Shown here: positions 10,747 to 24,378 of the stretch, piece after piece | Layout of the letters: each line of letters opens with the position of its first letter | Numbering within the stretch: position 1 is the stretch's first letter | Assembly: GCA_037952775.1 (NCBI GenBank) | Contig: JBANAY010000003.1 | Location: 35,464,001 to 35,528,000, forward strand | Length of the DNA stretch: 64,000 nt | DNA from: Clonostachys chloroleuca | Lineage: Eukaryota > Ascomycota > Sordariomycetes > Hypocreales > Bionectriaceae | Direction of reading: 5' to 3' | Notes under the pieces: generated by a model | What the model was told of the DNA's origin: nothing | The model's database searches: none | Seen by the model: the letters and a program-made list of their open reading frames with translations, nothing else | Made by a program: the position numbers and the translations under genes

Positions 10747-11683
10747 GATACAGCAAAGTGCCGATGCCTTCAATGTGTACAGGTTGTGATGCTGATAGCC
10801 CGTTTTCAGACAGACTAATCAGGCAAGTAGCCACCAGGAATCGCCAACGTCAACGCCAAACAAACCTCAGTAAATTAGATTGATACCCTCAAGGAAATCG
10901 CATCACATATGTGAAGGTCTGCCTGGGGGGATCATGCAATATTCTCCAAAGACGACAAGGTTTTTACAATTTTCAAGCTGTATACACACCAAGGCTGGAC
11001 AGCGGCAGTAGCGAGACTCCAGTTTACGATGTGACTATAGAATAGAGTGATGAGAGATTCACAACAAGCCTGTAGCGCTGGCAGGTTCGGGCTCTGGCGA
11101 ACGTTTCATCGATGACGCGAGTTATAATCTCACAATTAATTGTGTACGATGGATAGGGCTGCAGATTGGCATGACTTGTTTCCAAGCACTGTGAAGATGG
11201 TTACATCGCGTCTAATCTGATCTAGAAATCACAAGTGGTCAGACAGAGAGGAAGCTTGTTCCTCAACTAGAGTTCAAGAATCCACATCCGGACTGGAAAG
11301 GGACAGCATCGTCGTTTTAGGCAACATCTGCACAAGCATTTGCGAATCCTTCCTTCACCCGTGCGCATATGAAAGGCGAATTGATGAATACGTCAATGAC
11401 AGCGGCGGCTCTTCCCGATCATGGCCTCCACTTGATCAGACCACTTTCCCAGAGCGACCTTGAAGAGCCACCACGTGACCGAGCTAGGTATCTTTCTTGC
11501 CTTAGTCAGCTGAACAGACCTTGCCGAGCTCTAGCGAGGGACGAAATCGTCAGCAGACTTCTTTCCCAAACGCCTGGCCCGGAAAACACTCAATCATCGA
11601 CTCTCCTCCACCCGCCGAAGTCGACGAATTTGCGCCAATTGACCTTCTACTCTCCCATCTACTCAACCTCCAATTGATCCGAG
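10747..11683. other. Intergenic region upstream of the oxidase subunit
   Basis: About 940 nt without a convincing gene. It contains the probable promoter and leader of the cytochrome oxidase gene, with a CCAAT pentamer at 11635. Confidence 0.5.
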
Positions 11684-12561
11684 ATGCTGCGCACCCAGGC
11701 GACGAGTGTGCTGCGCAAGAGCTTGGTGCGCAGTCACGTCCCACTCGCCCGTGCTGCTTCAACCCACGCCATCTCCAACCCGACTCTTTCCAACATTGAG
11801 AAGAGATGGGAGGGCATGCCCCTCCAGGAGCAGGCCGACCTGTGGATGGCCCTCCGTGATCGTATGAAGGGCAACTGGAAGGAACTGACGGTCCAGGAAC
11901 AAAAGGCCGGTGCGTGCTTTTATACATTTCTCCGTTCTCAAGCCCCTCCCCCCAAACACCTTAGGCCTCATGACATTGAGCAATTGGATACCACGGTGCT
12001 CCGAATGTTGCATCTCGTCGCAATGTCTACCCCAATCAATTCATGTCTGGAATGACCAGCTGTTGAGACCCTGCAACTTTTCTTCTTTGAATTGGCCACA
12101 GTGAAATAGCAGCTCTATTATTGGCTGATTTCTCTCCGGGACAATTTCGGCAATGCCACCCAACATCCCTTGGACAGAAACTCACATTGTATGCCAGCAT
12201 CATGGGCTAACGAGTATATATTTCAATAGCTTACTGGATCGCCTTCGGTCCTCATGGCCCCCGCACAGTCGACCCCCCCGGTACCACCGCCCGAATGTTC
12301 TGGGGTATCGCAGCTGGTCTCGGCGTCAGCGTTGCCCTCTTCGCAGCCATCCGTCTGGCCGCCAAGCCCGCTCCACACACCATGAACAAGGAATGGCAGG
12401 AAGCCTCCAACCAAATCCTTATCGTGAGTCGCTTCTCTTACCTTTTAATTCCTGCCTACATGCTAACCAGTCTGTAGGAACAAAAAGCCGACCCCATCAC
12501 AGGTATCACCTCGGAGTCTTACAAGGGCCCCGGTATGGTCCAGTCTCGTCCCAAGGCTTAA
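11684..12561 (+). CDS. cox5: Cytochrome c oxidase subunit, COX4/Cox5 family
   Basis: Three exons (11684-11909, 12230-12423, 12478-12561) encode 167 residues. The N-terminus MLRTQATSVLRKSLVRS, rich in Arg, Ser and Ala, is a mitochondrial presequence. The mature part contains the family blocks PLQEQADLWMALRDRMKGNW, AYWIAFGPHGPR across the first splice, and one transmembrane helix (about FWGIAAGLGVSVALFAAI). The protein is a nuclear-encoded subunit of respiratory complex IV in the inner membrane; the family includes yeast Cox5a/b. Intron 1 is 320 nt, long for this genome, while intron 2 is 54 nt. The gene converges with the Mcx1 gene, with stops 314 nt apart. Confidence 0.92.
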
Positions 12562-12874
12562 GCACTTTCTGCGAGTCCCTATTCAACAATACCATACCTT
12601 TATTAGTTTTCCTTTGTGGCAGAGCACGAGTCGGACTTACGGAAGCCTCTCACCGTGTGTACATGATATAAGATCGCGGAGAGGTTGGAGATGGCTTGCG
12701 TGGGTGGGCGGTGTAAATACTGTACTACATCAACTGAACTCAGAGTTCGATCGAATTCCTTTGTGTGCTATCACTACATCCCCAAGTCCACTGCATAATT
12801 ATTGTAATTACCCAATGGATAAAGTGTTGTTGGGCAGGATTTAAGCGCCTTCTATGCTGCTGGTATCCTGCAAT
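12562..12874. other. Convergent 3' region
   Basis: About 310 nt between the stop codons of the oxidase gene (plus) and the Mcx1 gene (minus). It presumably carries both polyadenylation sites. No gene is seen. Confidence 0.5.
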
Positions 12875-14717
12875 CTAACCGCCGCTTTCCCCAGCCTCCC
12901 TATACTGTTCGAATGTCACATTTGGCTGTGTCTCAGGATGCTTTATCTTCTCCTCCTGTGTTCTCCTTTCAAATTCAAAGCGGCCGTCTCGCCCCCAAGT
13001 GGCGGCCTTTTCAGTGCCATGGACACATGCCTCGGTTATAAGGACATAAGGTGTTGGAGCCTCGAACATTGGCTCGGCAAGAACGCGTTCCAGCTCCATC
13101 TTGAGTCCTCTAGCGCCAGTCCCCGCTGCCGACGCCCTTTCAGCAATGGCGTATAATGCCTTGTCGGTGAAATACAAACACGAAGGGTATGTCTCGAATA
13201 GGGCAATGTACTGGGCTGCCAAATTGTTACGGGGCTCTGTCAGAATTCGAAACAGATCATCTTTCGAGAGTGGGCTGAGAGCGCATATGTTATGTAAACG
13301 ACCAATAAGTTCAGGAATAAATCCAAAGGCCTGGAGATCGTCGGGTGTTGCCAGATCCAAGGGCGTGAAAGAAGACGCTGGCACAGTTGAAAAATAAGGG
13401 AGATGGGCATAAAGCTTGGGGGCAAGCTGCTGGGAGCCTCCAGAAATAGCCTTCCGATCTTCCAGCTTCCCCCCAAAGCCAACAGATGGCTTCGCAACCC
13501 GTTTTAGAATAGTTTTGTCCAGGCCTACAAAAGCACCACAAAATACGAATAGAATATTCGTGGTATCGATTATATATTGGTCAACTTTGCCTCCCGGCGG
13601 GTTTGCCTGAGCCGCGGATGATGAAGAGCCGGAGGAGTTGAAGTTTGTCGTTATGGGAGGCGCGGACCGCGATGAGCGGTTGTCCTTAACGTTTATTGTC
13701 ACTTTAGTGCCTTCTACAAGCTTAAGCAGAGCTTGCTGAACACCTTCGCCGCTGACATCACGGCCTGTGTGCACTTCTCTTCGCGCTATCTTGTCGAACT
13801 CGTCCAACACCACGATCCCTTGCTCAGCGGCTTTGGCATCGTAATTGGCTTCAATGAGAAGGCGCTCAATGCATGATTCTACATCTTGTCCAATATAGCC
13901 GGCTTGCGTAAAGGAATTACAGTCGCATATCGAGAACGGGACGTTTATCTTCTTGCTCAGAGTTCTATCACTGTGAGTTATCTAAACATCACGCTGTGGG
14001 CAGATGACAAAACTTACTCCAAGATATAAGTCTTCCCAACTCCGGTGGGTCCGATTAATAGGATGTTGCTTTTATCGATTTTGACAGGCTCAGGGCTGTT
14101 CTGGTCTTCGTGTACGTAAAGGCTGTCGAACGGGTCTTCTTGAAATTCTGGAGGGTCGTGGATGGGTCGGAGTGATTCGAAGTGACCGGGAAATTCGTCT
14201 TTGATTATGTGTTAGCGGGTAATAGCATGACACTTGGGAGCACCGAACCTTCAACTGGATGGGTCTCACGGCGTCGTTGGTGAAATTCCCTGTCACGAGA
14301 TAGTCTCTGCCTCATAACCTTCTCCTTTCGATTTCTTTCGTCGTGCTCGTGCTGCCGTCTCCTTCTCACGTTTTGGTAATGGTTGAAAATGGTTGCACAT
14401 ATGGCTTTCTTCGCTCGTTCTTGGCCCACGACATAGTCATCTACTCGATCCTTGAGGTCTCGAGGATAGAACCGGGGTACACCGAAGCTGGTTTTCGAGA
14501 ACATCGGACCTCGCCCAGTGTTGGCTGTGGGATCATAACTGCCATTGAAACCGGAATTCAAGTCCGGGTTCGATCTGGAGGAGGCATACCGGCGCGTTGT
14601 AGATATGTGCCGATATGGGTGGCATTTGGAACAGGGGAGGCTCCGCCTGGCTAAGAGAGCACTACCGGTAGATGTTGAAAGCTTCAGAGATGCGCAGAAC
14701 ATGATTTGATGCCGCAT
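12875..14717 (-). CDS. mcx1: Mitochondrial ClpX-like AAA+ unfoldase
   Basis: Exons 14249-14717, 14018-14198 and 12875-13964 encode about 579 residues. The N-terminus is Arg/Ser-rich and reads as a mitochondrial presequence; ATGs at 14702 or 14834 are alternative starts. The Walker A motif GPTGVGKT is near residue 205, Walker B VVLDEFDKI near 268, and the sensor-2 motif GARGLKMELE near 499. The zinc-binding domain of bacterial ClpX is absent, as in yeast Mcx1. The second intron was placed so that KTYILE runs into TLSKKINVPF; this acceptor (GATAG) keeps the family spacing. Mcx1-type proteins unfold matrix proteins and act in haem biosynthesis enzyme activation in yeast. A Ser/Ala/Gly-rich insert lies between the Walker B region and the C-terminal part. 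Confidence 0.9.
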
Positions 14718-15777
14718 GCGATCGCACACTCTGGCACCTTTGAAGATGGCGGCGTCAGGACGGCACAGTCCAGCCGGCGGTTTAAGCCGAAAGAAGCGCA
14801 AGACCCGCCTCACAATGATATCCGCCGGCAACAACCGAGGGGATATCCTTGCGACGCGTGTTCTGCTGCGCGAAGTGAACGATGTTCTCGCCGTATCAGC
14901 GATGAAGGGAACACCACCAGATTAGACGAGGGGCAATGGATGGTTCATGGGAGGCTGCTATGAGACAAAGGTGAGGAGAGTTCTCCGCGTTCGGACCATA
15001 GACGGACCAAATCCACAGGTGCGCTACTAACCGGCAGGCGAAGACCCTCGCCGGGCTTGGGTAGCGGTAAAGTATAATGGGTCAATATTGTCGAGCGTCT
15101 GTACTTCGAAGATACCTGGACACAGCTAGCTTACTCATCCAATAGTTTGCACCAGGGATGGCTTTAGACTAGGTTCTAGATCTTAGTGTCTAGCGATAAG
15201 GGGATTCTTATCAGGTACTAAACTCATGACAGTCTGCATTCCTGCCTTCAAACTCGAGGGTTGCAAACCTCTGGGATATAATCAATCGCCGCTCCAATAT
15301 AAAATCTAGGAAGGGAAGAATCGACAGCTACGTAAGGCGTCCTGTTGGCGCTGGAGTACCGCTATCTTCCGGCCAGGTAGCATCGCTTGCTCCATGACAT
15401 CATCCCCACCATTCCACTAGCTGGCAAATGCTGGGACTACTGCTAGCAAACCGTTGAGCAACAGGAGAGCTCCAACCTCCCCTCCCCTTCGCGTGGTGTC
15501 AAATAAATAGCAGCTTGAAATCGTTGCGGACTGAGCCACACCTGCTTTGATCCATCTTCGCACTCGTCGCCTTTCCAAGCAATTGCATAGCCAGGGTAAA
15601 GTATCGTTCATCGTTAGCTGCTGTCTTATCTAGGTAGCTCTGTGCCTAGTGAGCAGAAACAAGCTGCCGATCGCCAGCACCTCTCTTCAATCAATCCATC
15701 CATTCGACGTACTGCAGCAGAAGCTTGCATCCTCGCTGGATTCAATACATTTCGCCCATCAAAAGCAGTCGAGCAAC
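14718..15777. other. Divergent intergenic region
   Basis: About 1.06 kb between the Mcx1 start and the branching-enzyme start. It should contain both promoters. The segment 15640-15777 is probable leader of the branching enzyme. No gene is supported. Confidence 0.5.
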
Positions 15778-18240
15778 ATGAGTATCGCCGGATTGCCTGA
15801 TACGGCCGACATTCCCAATGATGGCACTGGTGAGGCAGACCAACAATCCCTCTCGCGCCTCCACCCCTAACAGATTATCGCGGCAGGTGTCGTCAAGCTT
15901 GACCCTTGGCTAGAGCCATTTAGCGATGCGCTTAGACGACGATTCTCAAAAACACAGGAATGGATCCAGACCATCAATGAGTCTGAGGGAGGGATTGATA
16001 AGTTCTCACAGGTTTGCAACCCGGCAGATTCGTACTAGGCGAGCAGCTAACCTGAGAAAAGGGTTTCAATCACTACGGATTCACCATCAACGACAACACT
16101 ATCGTGTATCGAGAGTGGGCCCCAAATGCCGAAGAGGCGTATCTCATCGGAGACTTCAGTAAGCTGCTCATTCTCATCTGCGGCATTCATGTAGACTAAT
16201 CTCGCGTCTCGAAAGATGAGTGGAACCGAGGATCCCACCCGATGGTCAAGAATAAGTTTGGGGTTTTTGAAATTACCCTCCCTGCAAAGGATGGACAGCC
16301 ACAGATCCCACACAACTCCAAAGTCAAGGTGAGATTATCCGAGATTCATCAATAACATCCTACCATCGGTCAAACTAAAACATAGCCAGATCTCGCTCAC
16401 TCTTCCGGGGGCGAAAGAGCTGATCGTCTCCCAGCATGGATCAAGTATGTCACCCAGGATCTGGCTGTTTCCCCAGCGTATGATGCTCGTTTCTGGAATC
16501 CTCCTACCTCTGAAAGATATAATTTCAAATATCCTCGACCTCAGAAGCCAGCAAGTGCGCGCGTATACGAGGCGCATGTTGGCATCTCATCACCCGATCA
16601 GAAGGTTGCAACGTACAAGGAATTTACGGCAAACATGCTGCCCCGAATCAATGATCTTGGCTACAATATCATTCAATTGATGGCTGTCATGGAGCATGCC
16701 TACTATGCCAGCTTTGGCTATCAAGTAAACAACTTCTTCGCGGCAAGCAGCCGTTATGGAACCCCGGAGGACCTCAAGGAACTCATTGATACCGCTCATT
16801 CCCTTGGAATAGTTGTCCTTCTTGACATCGTGCATAGCCATGCCTCCAAGAATGTTCTCGATGGTCTCAATGAGTTCGACGGCACAGACCATCAATACTT
16901 TCATGCTGGAGGGAAGGGCCGTCACGATCAGTGGGACAGCCGCCTATTCAACTATGGACATCATGAAGTCATGAGGTTTCTTCTGAGCAACCTGCGGTTC
17001 TGGATGGACGAGTATCAATTCGATGGTTTCCGTTTTGATGGCGTGACAAGTATGCTCTACGTTCATCATGGGATGGGCTTGTGAGTTGCCGTCAAACACT
17101 CAATCCTCAAAGACAAATTCTAACTAGCAACAGTGGCTTCTCGGGAGGTTATCACGAATACTTCGGTTCCGAAGTGGACGAAGAGGCGGTGGTTTACCTT
17201 GCACTTGCCAACCATCTAATTCATTCCCTATATCCTGAGTCCATCACAATCGCAGAAGATGTGTCCGGAATGCCAGCCTTGTGCCTCCCTGTATCTCTGG
17301 GAGGTGTTGGGTTTGACTATCGGCTCGCTATGGCTGTCCCAGACATGTGGATCAAGATTCTGAAGGAGGTTAAGGATGAAGAATGGGACATTGGGAACAT
17401 ATGTTTCACTCTGACGAATCGCCGCCATGGGGAGAAAACAATTGCATATGCTGAGAGTCATGATCAAGCGTACGTATGTCCCTTTTTACTTTCATATGCC
17501 ATCCGCTGATAGTTTGCCAGACTCGTTGGCGACAAAACATTGATGATGCATCTCTGCGACGCTGAGCTATATACCAATATGTCTGTACTTTCACCTTTGA
17601 CATCCGTCATCGACCGTGGGATGGCTCTTCACAAGATGATTCGACTATTGACGCACAGTCTGGGTGGCGAGGGCTATCTCAATTTTGAGGGGAATGAGTT
17701 TGGCCATCCTGAATGGCTTGATTTTCCTCGAGAGGGGAACGGCAATTCCTTCTGGTATGCCAGACGCCAGCTGAACCTAACCAGCGACAACCTTCTCCGC
17801 TACCAGTTTCTGAACAATTTTGATCGTGGAATGAATCGGTGCGAGGAGAAGTTTGGCTGGCTGCACTCACCCCAAGCATTCGTCTCGCTTAAACATGAAG
17901 GCGACAAAGTGATAGTATTTGAACGCGCGGGGCTTGTTTTCATCTTCAACTTTCATCACGCTAGCAGTTTCACCGATTACCGAATCGGAATTGAGGTTCC
18001 TGGGACCTACCGAATTGTTTTGAACAGCGACTCCAAGGAATACGGCGGGTTCAACAGGGTTGACGAAGAGACCCGATTTTTTACCACCCCAATGGAATGG
18101 AATGGCAGGAAGAACTGGACACATGTGTATATTCCATCCAGGACTGCACTGGTGAGTACCCCGTCCGACGTTGGGAGGATATTTCTAACCTGGAACGCAA
18201 GATTCTCGCTTTGGAGAGCCCAGTCTCTCAACAAGCATAG
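15778..18240 (+). CDS. GLC3: 1,4-alpha-glucan (glycogen) branching enzyme
   Basis: Eight exons: 15778-15829, 15887-16011, 16062-16158, 16216-16328, 16386-17080, 17134-17469, 17521-18151 and 18202-18240. They give 695 residues, the usual length. A CBM48-type N-terminal module ([20 protein letters not shown]) precedes a GH13 barrel. The catalytic Asp is in [13 protein letters not shown] near residue 347, the catalytic Glu in ITIAEDVSG near 402, and ESHDQA near 470 carries the third acid. The enzyme creates alpha-1,6 branches in cytosolic glycogen. An oddity lies at the start of exon 5. The family's ISxxxPxGE stretch is present only if splicing uses the acceptor at 16389, and then the frame is lost at GGGGG 16407-16411. 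Acceptor 16385 keeps the frame but replaces about seven residues with PDLAHSS. See the findings. Confidence 0.93.
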
Positions 18241-19048
18241 AGGTGCTCGGGGTATTAACGGGCTGGGTTTGGCAAGTCTGTTCGATGATGGGGAGTGGTA
18301 GCTTTCTGTCTAACTACTAGAACAGCTGGTGCTTGGTACTCCTGTTCAGCTGCATTGGGCATATATTCGCCTAATGGATGATTCTCGGCAGGTAATCTGA
18401 ATAGTTGACTTAGGAGGGATTGACGATGACTTAAGATTAATGGGTTGTTAGTTGATAGCATGGTGGCTACTAGAGCCAGTCCACGTTGGACAGGCATCTT
18501 GGCCAATTTGTCCTTAGGCACAGGATATTATATACGACTATTCCTCTTCTTCCTCAGTATAATGGGCTATCTCTCCAGCCTCGACGTCTACAAAGCCATG
18601 GGGTAATGAAAGCGGATCGCGGAAGGCTTCCTCTGCCTTCCCAGGCCCCCCAGCAATGTCATTTGTCATGACGAATCGATAGATGTCCTGCCGGTGAGTA
18701 AGCATGCCCTCGCATAATACCGGGACGTGTCGGCTTGTAAGTTGCTAGCCAATAATGCTCATTACGGCCAGGCACCGATCTCTTGCGGGAGATAGGGTAA
18801 GCACAAGATCGCGTCTAGCTCTTCTATGACAAGCACAGCCCCGCCACCATCTGCGCCATGTCAAACTCCCCACCTGTGTCTATGACCGCACAGGAGGGAC
18901 GGTGCCTACCTACCTTGGGTACGGTTGGAGCATTCCTTAGATGTAGGCCGTGCAACTGGGACTTGTGATCCCACACATACCTGGACCCGTCATCTTACAC
19001 TGTCCCCGAGAGAGAAAACCACGGGGTTGAGTTGAGCCGCCTTCCATC
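18241..19048. other. Intergenic region around the 55-residue ORF
   Basis: Apart from the small minus-strand ORF, this stretch holds the branching-enzyme 3' region and the promoter and leader of the zinc-cluster gene. Nothing further is supported. Confidence 0.45.
18538..18705 (-). CDS. Candidate 55-residue protein with acidic tail
   Basis: A minus-strand ORF starts at an ATG at 18705 and ends at TAG 18538-18540. It begins MLTHRQDIYRFVMTNDIAGG and ends with GEIAHYT followed by five Glu. The composition reads as genuine protein and is unlike the surrounding noncoding DNA. A CCGGCAG at 18688-18694 could instead be a splice acceptor, making this the last exon of a longer gene. I could not find a matching upstream exon before 19049. 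Function unknown. Confidence 0.4.
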   Translation of the reverse strand: MLTHRQDIYRFVMTNDIAGGPGKAEEAFRDPLSLPHGFVDVEAGEIAHYTEEEEE

Positions 19049-20608
19049 ATGCCCGAATCCTCCGCCTCGTCCTCCCCCGAGGCGCACACGTCCGCGTCCA
19101 GAACCGATGACGAGAAGCCGTACCACTCGAAACGCCCCCACAAGAAATCAAGAACCGGCTGCAAGAATTGCAAAGCGCGCAAAGTCAAATGCGACGAAGC
19201 CCGCCCGACCTGCCGGTCCTGCAGATTGCGCAAGACCGAATGCATCTATCCATCTTCCTCGCCGCCAAAAGCGACACCGGCGGGCATAGCGGTGCCAATT
19301 AGGAGCAAAGACTCGCCATTGCCGTCGTTGGAGGCCGAACACTCCAGCAATGGCCAGCTCTCCCTGTTCCCGTCTGCGCTCGCGGCAACTTCCATCGCCG
19401 GCCAATCTGATTTCGACCGCGATACGACTACACCGAGTTTCCCTTCTACCGACGACCTAGGCTTGCTACCGTCTATAGTTGTCGAGCCCATGTTCCGCCC
19501 GGCACCAGCAGTTGACGAAATCGATATGCGCCTGTTGTGGTTCTACACTACCTCGACGTGCTCCTCCTTCAGCATCGAACGCGGTACAACCAGGCCTCTC
19601 GAGTCCCTGATGCGCACCACAGTTGTCCAGTACGCCTTCGAGACGCCTTTTCTTATGCACTCGCTCTTTGCACTTGCATCCCTACAACTACAAAGCCTAG
19701 GTAGTGCAATCGACCCGCAGCGGTCGTTCTACTACCGCGCCAAATCATTCGAAGGCTATCGAAAAGCAGTAGAGGATGCCAACCCTACCACGATACCTGC
19801 ACTTCTCGCCAACTCTTTGTTTCTCACCGCACTCTCCTCGCAGACTTTCCGGGATCCGGATACGAAGGATCTCTATATCGTAGACTGGATGCTTGTTTGG
19901 CGCGGTATCGGCTTGATGATTGGCGCTATGGGCGTTGGGCCTATGATTGATGCTGGCCTCAACATACTTTTCTACCGGCCCGTCATGGACCTTGATGAAG
20001 CCACATATTCCATCCCTAACAACTTGCTTTTCATGGTTTCCTCCATATCAACCGATGACCCTGACCATGCCGAAGTTCAAGTCTACTACAACACATTGAG
20101 ATACCTGGGTTCCCTCTACTTCAATCTCGCTACCAAGGGGATGACGCCCGTCATGGGCCTTCGGATCATCACCTGGTTCACATTCGTCCCCAGGCGATTT
20201 GTAGAGCTCGGGAGGGAAATGCGGCCGCGGGTTATCGTGATATTGGCCTATTATGCCATGTTTCTCAAACTCACCACCAACATCTGGTGGACGGCTGGTA
20301 TCGGTGAACGCACCCTGCGGGATGTTAGAAAGCACCTCAACCAGGACTGGGCAGATCTGGTGAGAATTCCACTCCAGACAATAAGTGTGCATGACAGCAC
20401 GAAGGTGGCACGCATAATCTTGCAGGATCCGGAATGGAACAACCCACCCACCATAGCCGGGCTTGCAGAGAACGAGGAGGCACTGGCCAGTGTCCGAAAA
20501 CTCACCTGGGTTGACAACGTAGGTGAGCCGATCACTTGGAAAGACAATACAGCAGTGCTTGTCAACCCCAATGATGAGGGCTCAACAACACCTACCTGGT
20601 CATTGTGA
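19049..20608 (+). CDS. Zn(II)2Cys6 fungal transcription factor
   Basis: An intronless 519-residue protein. Cysteines at residues 38, 41, 48, 55, 58 and 65 form the classic C-x2-C-x6-C-x6-C-x2-C-x6-C binuclear zinc cluster, preceded by a basic HKKSRTG stretch. The family binds CGG-containing DNA. The region from about residue 150 on (LLWFYTTSTCSSF, TPFLMHSLFALASLQL, NPTTIPALLANSLFLTALSS) resembles the fungal-specific factor domain seen in sterol-uptake and related C6 regulators. The target genes cannot be told from context: neighbours are housekeeping genes and there is no metabolite cluster. Nuclear location and DNA binding follow from the family. Confidence 0.88.
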   Translation: MPESSASSSPEAHTSASRTDDEKPYHSKRPHKKSRTGCKNCKARKVKCDEARPTCRSCRLRKTECIYPSSSPPKATPAGIAVPIRSKDSPLPSLEAEHSSNGQLSLFPSALAATSIAGQSDFDRDTTTPSFPSTDDLGLLPSIVVEPMFRPAPAVDEIDMRLLWFYTTSTCSSFSIERGTTRPLESLMRTTVVQYAFETPFLMHSLFALASLQLQSLGSAIDPQRSFYYRAKSFEGYRKAVEDANPTTIPALLANSLFLTALSSQTFRDPDTKDLYIVDWMLVWRGIGLMIGAMGVGPMIDAGLNILFYRPVMDLDEATYSIPNNLLFMVSSISTDDPDHAEVQVYYNTLRYLGSLYFNLATKGMTPVMGLRIITWFTFVPRRFVELGREMRPRVIVILAYYAMFLKLTTNIWWTAGIGERTLRDVRKHLNQDWADLVRIPLQTISVHDSTKVARIILQDPEWNNPPTIAGLAENEEALASVRKLTWVDNVGEPITWKDNTAVLVNPNDEGSTTPTWSL

Positions 20609-21371
20609 TCCACTTCCAGGGACAAGTTAATGAATAATAAAAACCAATTCGTAAAATTTATGCAACTGCTGCAATTAAAGCCTTGCAGTGTTCATGTAGA
20701 CGTGAGAGATTGGGAAATATCTTGTGGTAACCTGCTGGTCCAATACATCCATTCAGACGAGTGATTAATTCCACACAGATTGATTGATTGCTCTTGCTCT
20801 ATTAATATCTCTGTCTGATATCTCTGTCTGATATCACGAAAATAGGCTATATACTCGAGGAAACTCCAGATGCCATGAGATACGAAGGAGCTTGCCTAGT
20901 AATAAGCCAATTAGCACTACAATTATCTTCAAATGGGTTCCTGTTTGTTTTAACATTGTGGCTACTATTGTCATAATTCTGTCCGAGGCTTATGGACTAT
21001 ACCGTGTTTAATTTCAGCGGCCCGCCCGAGACAGGCATAATTATTAGGTGGCTACACCCCGAAAACTGACAGCAAGAGCACAAGGAGTGAGTACGCTGTT
21101 ACCAGGCATAAGTGGGATTTCACCGCCGATCATATGATATTACAACAGGCCGTCGATTTAACAAAGGAAACAAGCTGACTTATTGAGTAATCATGGCTAC
21201 AGGAGGAATTTTTGTTGATTTCTTGTTACACAGCCCACGAACGAGACTTAATGGAGCGTTTAGCAGAAACCTCCCCTATGGCCAACCGTTCATCCTTCTG
21301 GTCTATACACACAGGCCTAAACTTCTCCACCCGCTCCGAGGTATTATTTCACGATCCCCCAGAGAGACCGC
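20609..21371. other. Convergent intergenic region
   Basis: About 760 nt between two stop codons. A short tandem duplication of the word TATCTCTGTCTGA lies at about 20805-20835. No gene is seen. Confidence 0.5.
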
Positions 21372-23313
<1,942 letters not shown>

Positions 23314-24378
23314 CTTGCCCGATGAAGAAGAGCGATCTGTGATGGGAGTGGAGGGAGGTCGTTGAAGCTGAGGGAGAACTTTTACGGGGTGAGCAGTTTT
23401 GCTCGGGAGAGGACGACCTGTCGGCTAGAGCTTTCCCCCGTAAGTCACGTGCAGCCGCTAATCCCGAAAGCACTCATCTGCCCCACCTGCCGGGAAATTA
23501 TCGGGGCCTAGCCCGCTAAACAACAATCGAAACTGGAGCTCTGTCTGGCTGCTTTTGCGGCAGAAACGAGTTCCCGGCCTGAGGATGAAAAAAAAATTCC
23601 GCTGTTCCCGATGCTGCTTTCCCTCAATTACCCAAACACTTGACACCTAGCCAAGTAGGTGACATAAAAGATGGCACACCATACTCATACCATTCGTCAA
23701 TGGACACGATTAACAGAATGGTCAACACAGCAAGCCCAAAATATCACTTAGACTCAATACGGTACCATTAGTATTGTATTACTGCCTTATCTAAGATAGT
23801 TATAATTATTCTAGACAATCACGGGTGAGCCTTGGATCCAATACAGCTGCGATGAATATTATTGCGATGTTAGGTAATACATAATAGGTATCCAGGTAGT
23901 TTGCAATTTTTGTACTGTCGACCTCCTTCATTATGTCTTAAACTTCCTTTGCAATGCGATGATTACGTATTCTTCCTAATATCAAAGGCGATGTCTATGC
24001 TTTACACCTGAGGCGGAGCGCGGTATTTGGTGTCCGACTTTTATGTCACCCACTTACAACCGGCATCTCGGTACAGCGGAAGGGGGCGATGTAGCATGCC
24101 TGCTAACCACTCATACAGGCGAGGGTAGAAAGCGGGGTTAACTTAGATCTGGCAGAATCCAGTTCCCACACCACCTGACAAGCAACCCATTCTTAAACTC
24201 TGCCGTCTTGGATGTTCACAAGTTGGTGACATTAAAATCGCCTACTATACACCAAAAGAAGAGCTCGCTTGCCTATGACCAAAGGCAGATGAGGTTGCGA
24301 GACTACGCCAAGACCATCATATGCTAAAAAGTGTTGACCAATAAATGTAGTGGGAAAAAAATATAACAGATGGTTCCT
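23314..24378. other. Intergenic region
   Basis: About 1.06 kb holding the ATP synthase beta promoter and the 3' flank of the transporter gene. No gene is supported on either strand. Confidence 0.5.

Noticed and set aside
11369..11677. 102-residue ORF ending just before the oxidase subunit start
   Set aside because: Lies in the presumed leader and promoter, has several internal ATGs and no protein-like conservation signal.
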